Of a stretch of 64,000 nucleotides of DNA, positions 35,336 through 47,586 are shown piece after piece. This stretch comes from Setaria digitata. Taxonomy: Eukaryota; Nematoda; Chromadorea; Rhabditida; Setariidae. A program made the position numbers and the translations under genes. How positions within the stretch are numbered: position 1 is the first letter of the stretch; every line of letters starts with the position of its first letter. The stretch lies in contig RCAB01000352.1 of NCBI GenBank assembly GCA_003640385.1, positions 1 to 64,000 on the forward strand, in the 5' to 3' direction. The notes below the pieces were generated by a model that was not told where the DNA came from, made no database searches, and worked only from the letters and a program-made list of their open reading frames with translations.

Positions 35336-38300
35336 GGGGGGGGGGGGNGAAAAAAAAAAAAAAAAACTTCCCAAAATAACACTTACATTTAAATTCTTTG
35401 CCTGCCTGGTTTGATTGCAATTTGTTCCATTGCAGTTGCTATCAGTAGAATCTTAATGAAATATTTTATCAAATAATACAGGCAATTTTCTTTTCAATAA
35501 TTTGATAAATAAGAAGAAAATGATATGATAAAGGACTGCTGATAAATATAAAATAGCTGTTTGATAGTAATAGCTGTGAAATCATTGATGTAATTTATTT
35601 GTGATCAATTTGAATAGTTACGATAATAAAGTGACATTTATCCTCCGCTTTTTACCGAATTTTCAATCTAACATCCGGAATCTCTTGCACGACTGGACTT
35701 AGATAAAACTCATTTGTATGATTTTGAAATTTATCTGTATTCTTTCAATTCTAATTTATCCTCGCTGATCAATTTTAAAATGATAACTGCTACTTTAGCA
35801 TTAAATGATATGCCTAACAAATTTCTATATTATTAATCCAAATAGAATTTTTAATGATTAATAGCTTTAGCAAAACAGAATTTCAACTATTTTAATGATA
35901 AATTATTGTATGCATGTGCTGTGGAAGAAATAAATTTTCGCATTTTTATTGCACATATTTTTAAAATGAATTATTTTAATAAAAAAAAAAAAAAACGGAA
36001 GAAAAATAAATTATTTAATTTTTGTAATTTTGCATTTCAAATGCAAGAATGAAAAAAAAATTGTATGCATAAATGATTTAAAAAAAGAAAAAAAAAATGT
36101 AACTTTAAAATACGGCAAGGCAGAGGAAGAAAAAAAAAAAGATGTAGAAACTTTGAATGCAAATATAAATGTAAAAAAGAAAAAAAAAAACAAATAAATA
36201 TGAAAATAATAAAGTAAGAAATAAATGTCAAATTAATATCTCATCCTTAAAATTTGAATTAAGTATATAAATGTAATTTAAAACTGAAATGAAAATAAGT
36301 GTAATAAATGCTAAAATGGATTATATTTCAATAATTATAATAGAAAATAAATGTAAAATTAATATTATATTTTTATAAAATGATTTAAGCAAACATTTCT
36401 CAAATAAAAATAAAAAAACACAAATGTAATAAAATGTAAAATTGAATAAATTTTATTCACATATTTATTTATTTTTTTAGGTTATAAATGAAATTTTTGT
36501 TGACAAATAAACTTACCAGCATTGAAATATCGAAAATTATCGTTATTATTCACCAAGCATTTTACGGTACATTCTTCCATTGTCAAGAAATTATTTTCAT
36601 TTCCGCCCATTCCGGAATAGATAAACGGTATACACTGTCGCAATGCAGCGTTATAGTATACACGTTGCATATGGCCGGTCCCGTGACCGATTTGTACCGG
36701 AATACTGCACGGCGATAGAAATGCTTTAAAAAAAAAAAGCATAATTTAAAAAGAAAAAAAAAGGAAATAACAGAGAAGCAGAATAATTGCAAAAAGAATT
36801 AGCTGACCTTTGACCTCGCTTCAGTTATACAGTTTTAATTTTATAGCAATTTTGAATTATTTATAAAAACATCAAGTTACTGATAATACCCAGTTGTATT
36901 TGTACTCCAATTACTTTTATTCAAATAACTTTTATATCAATAAAAATTATAACTTCCTCTTTTTCGTCTAAATAATCAAAGGAAAAAAGAAACAAAAAAA
37001 AAAAAAAAAACGCTTTCAAGTTTCATCTAGTAATATTTAAGTCCTATAATTTTTATCTAATTAACCTTTAACCTTATTTCAAAAACTTACTGGTAACTTT
37101 ACAGCAGACAGTTGTTGATATATCAGCTCCAACATGGCAAAAATAGCTGGTTGGACAAGGATTTGTGACGGAACAATGCGGAATTGTTCCATCCCTTTCC
37201 TGATACGGTATTCCTGCTGGACAAATGGCCGGTAAATTTGCTGATAACGATAGTGATGATGACGATGATAACGACGTTGGTGCTATCAACATGATTGGCT
37301 TACCTTCTGCAAATTATCAAAATCATGTTTGGAAAATTAACTGAATCAATTAGCTGTGTGGCAATTTTATCATATTAGAACAATCTCATTTTGCAAAATT
37401 TACAAATTTTTTTAAAATGAATCCCACTAATATTTTCGTAGAAATGACGGTCCATTTTTTGCATATAATTTCGTTGAAATAAATTAGCATGATTAAATTA
37501 ATTTAATTAACTTTTATAATATGATTAAACCTGATGCTACAATGAAAGAAGAATAAAAACAACTAAGCAAACAAACTATTCACTTTGTTGTTACTTTGTG
37601 TTTTTTTTTTTAAAGCTATTTAATTTTAAAAAAGTTTACTGATTTCTAAAAGAACTAACAATTCTTTCCAGATTTTTTTTTTTTTTTTTTTTGTTTTTTC
37701 TTAAAGCTATTATTTAAAAAAAAATTTCCACCTGGACAACGTTTAGCACAATCACTTCGAGTTAAAAAATTATTTTGATTACCACCGATGCCAGTATATT
37801 GAAATGGTTTACAGGAACCAGAAATACGATCATAGAACCAACGAGTATAAGGTTCATTATCAGTGATAATTCCTTGTGATAATGGCAGTTGACAAGGATT
37901 TGAAGCTGAAAAGAAAGAAAGGAGAGAGGAAAAAAAAAAAAATAAAGAGAGGGAGAAAATAATTGCTACACAATATACTATAAATTAATTGCTTCACAGA
38001 AGCTAGAAATATGATCGATCATAGAAGCAGCAGTTATAAAGTTCATTATCAGTGATAATTTTTTGTAATAGAGACAATTGATAAAGATTTGAAGCTGCTA
38101 AACAGTTTAGCAAAATTTAATTCCCAGTACTACTTTTTTGAGAAATTTCCCTCATCAGCTAATTAATTAATTACATTGATTGATTACCTCCAGGACAGCA
38201 TACCGTCGTATCAGCATCGCCACCAATATGACACCAATAAGTTGGTGGACAGGAATGAGCATTTCGAGCATTACATCTTGTTAATGCAACAAAATTATTA

Positions 38301-41300
38301 ATTCTTTCAGTACTGTCTGTTGGGCATGGATTATGCAGTACTGCAAAGAAAAGAAATAATTCAAAAGAAATTTTTGGAATTTAAAATGAAAAAAAAAATC
38401 GGAATTTAAAATTTGCAATTTTAAAATTTTCCTTTTTTTTTTCTCTCTCTCTCTCTCTCTCTTTGCTTCAAAGTTTTATTACAATTAATAATAAAAGAAA
38501 TTAGCAAAAAGAAAAAAAAAAACATTGCAATAAATAATGGCAAAAAAAAAAAATTAAATTAAAAAATAAGAAGAAGAAGAAGTAATAATTTGTATTTGCC
38601 TGGACATTTTTTCATGCATTCTTCAGCTGTCAAAAAATTATTTTCATTTCCACCGATGCCAGTGTATGAAAATGGAAGACATTGTCGAGAATTCTGATTG
38701 AAATACCATCTGATAATGAAAAACAAAATAAAAAAAAAAAAAGGTTAAATTAATAGCAAAATTAATTTTATTTCCTGAAGAAATGCAGGAAAAAAAAAAA
38801 GAGAAAATATATCAAAAAATTTTACACAAAGTTTTTTTTTATTTTTTATTTTTTTTTAAGGAAAAAAGAAATTAAATATGACATGTGATTTAAAAAGAGC
38901 TTTTTCTGCTATTATCACTGATAAAATAGCTATTAATTGACTAGTTTACGAATAATGAAAATCAGAAATTAATTTCACTCATCAATTTACCGACTGCTAG
39001 CAATTACTTTCATCCCATTAATGAATGCATCATCGTCAATTTTGATTGTAAAATATAATCAGCAATAAAATACAACTAAAATCTATCTTATAAAAAATTT
39101 AATTTCCATCTGATAATAACAAGAAAAATTTTCATTCATATTCGATGATAAAAATAACAATTATAGTAAAAAATAGAAATGAAAGAATTTGAAATTTTCT
39201 ACTAATCTAATAATGAAAAAATGAATTTGAAATATTCACGCAATAGGAATAAAAGAAAATTTAATAGATAAGAAATTAAAAAGGTTGTAAATTTTCGATC
39301 CATAATCATGGAAAAGTCTGTAAATTTTCATAAAAAAAAAGAAAAATAGGAGAAAAACGAATCCAAATCTTCATCTAATATTAATGAAGAAGGAAAAAAA
39401 AAAATTCAAACTTTCAAATAAAAATAATCTGAACGTTCCTAAGATTAAATTTATCAATTCAACTACTTAGGCAGAGTTAGAGATAATAAATAAATAAGGC
39501 TTTAAAAAGAAAATAACTCAAATTTTCTTTCAATATCAACGGAAAAGGAGAAAAAAATCTAAACTTTTGAAAAGCAAAAAAGTTGAATTTCGAAGAAAGA
39601 AGGAATAAAAGAGATTTTATTTAAGTAAATTTTGAATAAAAAAAAAAAGAAAAAAGAAAAAGAAAAAACAAAGACGAAATGTATTTATGATCATGAAAAA
39701 ATATGTAAACTTTCATATAAAAATAACAAAACAAAACTTCAAATTTTTTTTTAATAGTAATAAATGCAAATGGATTTCTTTCTAATAACAATAACAAAAA
39801 AAAAAGAAAAGGAAATTCAAAGCATCAGATAAAAATTGGAAAGAAAAAAGAATAAAACTAATTTTAATTTTAAATAAATTTTTTTTTTTGCAAAAAAAAA
39901 AGAAGAAAAAATAAAACCTATTTAATGAAGCATTTCCAATGCCTAAATTCAACGATAACATACACGGCTGACCAGTTGATGGACAACAAATGGACGTTTC
40001 AAATGTTGCACCAATACTACAGTAATATGATTGGGGACAGACGGGTTGCATTGCGCTACACTGTAAAATGTAGCCATCTGATGAGACGGCTGGATCACCT
40101 GTTGAACATGGATTCCTGCAGTTATTATGTTTTATTTAATTTTTTTAATTTCAGTTGGCTTTTCAATTTCCGATTTTCTGACCTGCAAAGGAAAGAAAAA
40201 AAAGTGAGTAAATTGATGAAAGATTTGAAAGAGAAACGAATTGATAGGAAAAGAAAATAATAAATAATTAGAAATGATATGAATGTAATTCAGTCATATC
40301 TTTTTATTGAATTAGCTTGTTTGTTTGTTTGTTTTTTTTTTTTTTCAAATGCAATTTCATTTATTTTTAAATTTTTTTTAAGAAAGAAATATGCTGAAAA
40401 GAAAAGAAGAGCAAGAAAGGAATGCTTCATACACTTTATTTTTATTTGAGCAAAAATGGAATCAAGCAAAATAGGCAAGAAATTTGAAAAAAAAAAACAA
40501 AAAAAAGAAAGAAAAGCGTATTAATATGAAGAAAATAATGAAACATGCATCGATTTGCATGAAAAAAAAAAAAAAAAAAAGAAATTTGGATAGCAACATA
40601 ATTTGTTTTCTTCTGCTCTATCTTTATTTTGAAAATTAAGCTTGAATGCCAAAAATAAATGAGAAAAATAAAAAAGAGAAAAAAATTTAACTAGAGCGAA
40701 ATAATTCAAAAATACATAAATATTTGTATGCAAAAATGGCCGATNAATTTGGATAGCAACATAGTTTGTTTTCTTCTGCTCTATCTTTATTTTGAAAATT
40801 AAGCTTGAATGCAAAAAATAAATGAGAAAAATAAAAAAGAGAAAAAAATTTAGCTAGAGCGAAATAATTCAAAAATACATAAATATTTGTATGCAAAAAT
40901 GGCCGATGAAAATCTTTTAATGATTATAAACGAGACGAAATCATCAATTTATCAATTTATTTAAGAGGAAAAGTGAAAAAATTACAAATTTCGAAGTGAA
41001 GACGAAGAAAAAGTGAAAAAAAAATATATATATATATATTTTATATATAATATTTATATATATATATTAATTTCCAATATGTCATTCAAGATCAAAAATA
41101 TTTTGGTGGCAAAAATAGTAATTTTGAAAGCTTAGCGATTCATTGATCAAGAACGATAATTAAGAATTGAATGTAGACAGAAGTAATTGAAAATTACGTG
41201 AACAAAACACAACTAAATGCAACTGAAAATAACGTGATGGAGGAGTCAAATAGTTTTAAAATTACGTGAATATTTAAGGATATCGTTTGGAAGTAAAAAA

Positions 41301-44300
41301 AAACACTTACGTTAATTCAGGACATTTTTCTTGACATTCTTGCATTGTTTGAAAACTGTTTTGATTGCCGCCGTAACCGGTATACGTAAAAGTAGCACAT
41401 TGACGTAAACGACGATCAAAATACCAGCGTGGAATTGCGGAATTTCCAGTACCTTCAGCAAGCGGTAAAATGCATGGATTTTGAGCTGAAATTCGGTAAA
41501 TTTGATTATCAATTTAAAAATGTCACTTATTTCACGGAAAAAGCCAGGAGAATTATATGGAAAATTAATTTATCATTTAAAACAAACGATAAATTTAATT
41601 TTGACAATAATAAAACAAAAATTTAACATTTACTAACAGTTTTTCATATTCAATGAAAAAAAAAAAAAAAAAAAAACGAAAAGAGAAAGAAAATCAAAGT
41701 TATAAGGAGGATTTTTTTTTTCGTTTCTTTTTTTTTTTTTTTAAAAATTTTTAAATGAAAATGAAAATTTAATTAAACTAACTAACCACCAGGACAACAT
41801 AATGATGCAGCAATATCAGCACCGATATGGCACCAATATCCAATTGGACAAATATTTGGTCCACTAGCTGAACAGATTAGATATTGTCCATCATTACCTG
41901 TTGCCGGTTCACCATCAGCACATGGATTTGAAACTACTAAAAATTGGAATTGAAATTGAAATTCATATTTCAATCAAACTGATGAATATGAAGGAATTTA
42001 TTATGGATTTGAAAATGAATTGAAAATGCTCAAAATAAATAAAATTTATTGTTTAAATTTCAATTAAATTAGTGATTTTAAAAATCCATAAATGTAAAAT
42101 TACCAAAAAGTTTTAAAAGAAATAAAAAGTTATAGCTCGAAATTTTAATCAAATTATTATTAATTAATAATTATAGAATTTGTTGTTGAAAAAGAAAAAA
42201 GCAAAAAATTAATTAATAAAAAAAAAAATTCGCTTCGCTTTTCTTTTTTCTCCATTCAAAAAAACAATATTATTGTACTATTATTGTAATAGCTGCAATA
42301 AAAAATTTAAATTAAATAATTATTATCAGAAATCAATTATATTCAATGCATTAATTTCTCTTTTTTCCTGAGGAAAATTTAATTTTAAATGAAACAAACC
42401 AGGACAGGTAGCCTCACAACTTGCCCGTGATAAGAAATTATTCTCATTTCCACCTAATCCAGTGTAAATAAACGGTAAGCATTGCTTTGTTAGCGATGAA
42501 AATGCATAACGATTTAAATTTGCCCGACCAATTCCGGGTACCCGTGGCTCATTGCAAATGCTTTGCGATTTACCCGGGCAACAAATTGTCGTCTCTTCGG
42601 TTTCACCAATGTGACAAAAATGGCCCGTATCACATGCACTGCAAATTCATGCTACCAGTACGAAAGTGATAAATTTTGTAAAATTTAATTGGCAAAAATT
42701 TGAATTTTTCGTCAAATTTAGAAATGACAAAATAGAAAGAAATTAAAAAAAAAAAAAAAAATTGAACGCTTTATTATTAGCATTATTAATCATAACTGTT
42801 TCATCTAACTGATTAGCAAGCACTGCAAATCAGCGCTATCATTTGAAGATAATAATTTTACGAGATTTTTTTAATTTTCTGTAAATTACTAAATTTAAAA
42901 GATTTAAAAATAATACAAGATTCAAAAAAGATTCGAAAATTTTGTTGCTATCATTAAATATGTAACACTTTCATAAAACTAATCAGCAAACACTTACAAT
43001 GAATTAAACAGATTGTATTTGAAAAATTTTAACTTAAAATTTTTTTTTCGTGCAAAATTAAAAATTTTTAAAAACTTTGTTATGGTTAACAAAAAACTTT
43101 TGCATAAATTAATAGTCATCAGAAATCACTGTTATAAATGTAAAACGTTATTTATTTATGTAAAATTAAAATTTTAAAATTTGAATTTTCGTTGAAATTG
43201 GAAGATTGGAAAGGTCTCGCATTTTTTTCATAACCATTATCACGTAGCTGTTTTTTAAAATTCAACGATATGAACTATAAATCATTGTGAATAATTTAGG
43301 AAAAATTTAAATCCAGAATCGAAATTCTGAAAAAATTGAACAGTATAAATGTTAAAAGAAAAAAAAAAGCTTATCAGCTAATCAGCAAAAAATAACCTAT
43401 TATCAGCAGCACTACAGAGAACGGGATTTTGTTGTTCATCCAGCTGTGGTTGTCCAAGACCGCATGGATTTGGCAGTACTGTAAAGTAAGCTTACCCTAA
43501 TTTGTAACATTTTAAAACAAATTAATTGCAAATAAATTAATTAATTTTTAAAATACATACAAATTTCTATATAATCATTTATTATTTGCATGTTGCAAAA
43601 AATACCACAAAATAAAATTGGACAATTACATTACTGCTATTATTGTCCAAAAGTGTTATCCTACATTTTTCTTTTATCATTTATCACATGTACATTATCA
43701 TATGATATCATTAATTTATCATCAAAAAGGAAAATAATTTGTTACCTGGACAACGTGCTTCGCAGTCTCTTAATGTTATGAAATTATTTTCATTACCACC
43801 AAGACCGGAATACTGAAATTGTTGACAGGTACGTGTTGTTGAATCATAGTAGAAACGAATCAGTGCACCATTTCCATTTCCGATTTCAAGTTCCTGCTCA
43901 CATGGTATTCCGGTACTGGGACAACAAACCTATAATTATTGCTTCCAAATAGAATTACATCATTTTGTTATCTCCGATTATTCTTGAATTAATTTACTGA
44001 AAGCATCGAAATCCTGGAATTTTTTTTTTCTCAAATTTTTTACATTATTGTAATTTTCTGGCATGATTTTTTTCTCGATTCACTTCTTATTTTCTCACAT
44101 ATTTCAGTTTGTTAATTAAAGCGTGAATGAAAAGACAAAAGTGAAAAAGAAGTTCCGCCAAAAACACTCAAATCCTGGAAAATTTCTCCTCATATCCTGA
44201 AATCTTTCTTCAAATCCTGAAATCGCACCGAATTTTCTAATGTTTCACCAATATGACACCAATATGTTGTTGGACATACTAATGGCCCCGTGGCACCGCA

Positions 44301-47300
44301 ATGAGTAATTTGTCCATTTAGGCCAATATGTGGGCGTCCAGCAGAACATGGATTTCTAAAATTGCTCCATTTTTTTTTTTTTTTTTTAAATTTAAACTGA
44401 ATCTAAATTTTGCAGAAGGTGCAAAGTTAGCATGAAATCAAAAAACTTTTTTTTTTTTTTTTTGTTTTAAACTAAGTTAAAATTATTGCTAAAATATTTT
44501 ATGTCTGAAGTAAACTGTTCGTATAACTATTAAAAAATTTTTTAGAATTTGAATTGGAATTGATTCAAACTAGAACCGACCTGTATTCGGAACTCTTGAT
44601 AAAATAAAAAAAAAAAAAAAAAACTATAACTAAATTTTGAATTTTAGAAATTTTTCAAATGCAATAAAGGTTAGAAATTGAATTTGAAAACAAAAAAGAA
44701 CCTAAATTCAGGACATGTTTTTATGCAATCTTCACGTGTCCGAAAATTATTCGCGTTGCCACCTTGACCGCTATAAGCAAAACTAACGCAAAATTGTGAT
44801 TGCATATTATAGTACCATCGATACAGGACTGAATTTCCATTTCCGTTTGAAACTGGCATATGACACGGATCACCAACTGAAATACTTTTCTAAATTTGAT
44901 CTATTGAATTAAAATTTGAAAAAAGAAAAAATATCTATTGGTTTAATATATATGAAGAAGTTTCATTACCAAATAATTTTTTTTTTTTTTTTTCGTCAAG
45001 TTTAAGCTATCATGGAAAATTATTATTTCAATGTATGGTGAGCACAAGTTTCTTTTATTTCTTTTTTCTCAAATTTTAAATTGTCTTAACAAATTATTAT
45101 TTAAATATTTTTAAAAACTTTTCATTAATAAATGATTTTATTTTATTTTTTCTCTTTTAATTTTAAATCATAATTGTGAGACAAAAAAAAAAAAGATAAA
45201 ATTACTAATTGCGCAGTTCTTAATATCATTCTCTTATAAAAAATTATTTTAAATTAATTTTTTTTTTATTGCAAAAATGAAAAACTATTGATTTAACTAA
45301 ATTAAAATACTTTTGTCTTTTTGTCATTAAATACACTGTAATAATCTTTTTTTGTTTTATTTCTTATGTTTCTATTACTCAATATATTACTGCAGTTTAT
45401 GAATCAATATATCACAATATTTCTATTATAAAAAGAGAATTGATTTAAATTTAATACTGAATATAAATAATATTTTTGTCATCAGTTTTATTTGCTATAA
45501 TATTTTTTATTTATCATGAGAAAAAGCAAAAAATGATCATTTTAATAAGTTGCAAATAATCAAATAAAAAAATTCGTTAATTATTTCGAAAAAAGCGTAT
45601 TGTAATGCATGCAAAAATAGTCATCATTGTTTCACATGTTAATTAGTAATTAGCGAATAAAGAATTTCTTACTGGCAGGACAACAAACTGTTGTTAGTGC
45701 TGTTGCACCAATATGACAATAGTAACCGATACCGCAAACAGTAGCTGAGGAAGTATCATCGTGACATAACAATGGGCTACCTTCTGGACCCATTTCTGGT
45801 AGACCATTGTCACATGGATTTACCAGAATTGGACATGTCTCATCACAATCCGATTTAGATAGAAAATTATTCTAAAAATTATTTGATAAAAATGCAACAG
45901 ATGAAAAATTAACAATAAATTATGGAATTGTTTTAATTAATTAAATTTTTTTAATACTTGACCTTTTATTAATTTCAAATTTCAGATGAGTAATGGATTA
46001 ATTTGAAATTTTACAAAATGTGGCAAAAATTAATGGAATGCATCGTAGGGAACCCTGAAATGAGTAAATTACGAAATTTTTTTAATAAAAAATTAATGAC
46101 AAACTTGATTGCCGCCTTTTCCGGTGTATATAAACTTATTGCATGTTCTTGTGCGGCCATTAAAATAGTATCGGGTAAGTTTTGCCTGACCTTTACCCTC
46201 TAACATTGGTTGAAAGCATGCTAGCGGAATTGTTCCTGGCATATCGTTATTTTCTGTCACATAATGAACTCCTGGATCCATTGCTAATTCATCATAATTT
46301 TGCATCATATTTGATGGGAAAAATGTTGATCCTGATCTGGGTAGCAACATGTTCATATTTGTTGCTGGAATTTTAATGAAATCAAACATACAAACGTATT
46401 TTGTTGAAAAAAAAAAATCAACTTTTGAGTTAATAATAATTTAAATTAATATAAAAATCATACTTGTATATCAGTAAATTTCATGAATTTTATCAGTTAT
46501 TTATCATTATCGACTTTGATACGTACTAAAAGCAACAATTTTTGTTCAAAATGACCATTAAATATCACTCAAGAAGCGGCAAAATGTCTTCTGTTGGCCT
46601 CCGGGAATCCCTTTCAAGGCATCATTAATAACTACCTTCTGATAACTTTTATGATAAATTTAAGAAGCGACGAATCCCAATCAGTTTACACACAATATCT
46701 TCTGATGACCTACTTCTACGGTCAGCACCAAAAGACCAAGATTCTCACTCATTTTATCACAGGATATCTTCTGATGACTTGCTGCGAAGGATTGCATGAA
46801 TTGAGATGAATCTCTTTCAAGGTATTATTAATAAATGCCTTCTGATTCCTTCTGTGATGAATTCCAGAATCTGAGACTGCATTACAAAGTGTCTTTTGAT
46901 AACTTTTGTGAAGAATCAAACGTACAGGATGGACAACAGACTGATGTTTGTCGCCGATCACCAATGTGACACCAATAATTTGTAGGGCAGAAGGAATTGG
47001 AAGCTGAACAAAATGCAACACTTCCATCATTCTCATCAACAAATGGCATCCCAAACAAGCATGGATTGTCATATTCTGGAAAAAATCATACTGATAATTT
47101 TTATCAGTTAAAAACTACTAAATACTACTGTTATATCTAATTTTATTAATATTCGAATATTTTTGAGGGAAATTTTTCATTTAATACTATCAATTTGCTC
47201 ATTTCATTTTTTGACAAATTTAAGACATTAATTTGAGCAATTATTCCTATCCGATTAGTTTTTTTTTTTTTTTTTTCCTAAAATTTCTTTAAAATGTTTC

Positions 47301-47553
47301 AATTGAACTAATTTTTGGGAATGTTTTTTTGTTTCTTTTTTTTTTCTTTCCTTTTTTTTTACCAGGGCAAATCATTCGACATTCTCGAATTGTTTCAAAA
47401 TTATTGTCGTTACCATCAAAACCCGCATATATAAATGGCCTACAAAGTGATACTTCAGAATCGAAATAGTATCGTTGCAACCTGTACGAACCAGTTCCCG
47501 GGTTTACAGGTAATAAACAACGAACTCCTCCTAAAAATTATCTTTTGGTTAGT

Positions 47554-47586
<33 letters not shown>

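Larger units (their letters stand above)
35077..41933 (-). other. Kunitz/lustrin gene: exons 24-33 and their domains
   Basis: 24: 41933-41787, lustrin 8 ([20 protein letters not shown]). 25: 41485-41311, Kunitz 10. 26: 40115-39918, lustrin 9 and Kunitz 11 start. 27: 38709-38600, Kunitz 11 end; its donor is GC (gcaaat). 28: 38340-38188, lustrin 10. 29: 37905-37732, Kunitz 12. 30: 37306-37091, Ser-run linker and lustrin 11. 31: 36723-36517, Kunitz 13. 32: 35451-35387, a short spacer with two Cys; its acceptor (CATTAAG) is weak. 33: 35250-35077, C-terminal tail ending DNHMDMQT with NxS/T sites. Exons 32-33 are less certain than the rest because they carry no family domain, but frame and splice signals agree. 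Confidence 0.8.

Noticed and set aside
36011..36231. Phe/Ser/His-rich minus-strand open frames
   Set aside because: Translations of A/T homopolymer-rich intron 31 sequence.
36488..36718. Plus-strand 76-codon open frame
   Set aside because: Antisense shadow of Kunitz exon 31.
46749..47072. Minus-strand 107-codon open frame starting [10 protein letters not shown]
   Set aside because: Wrong frame across lustrin exon 16, running on into the intronic repeats; the correct frame contains NPC...YWCHIG...CCP.
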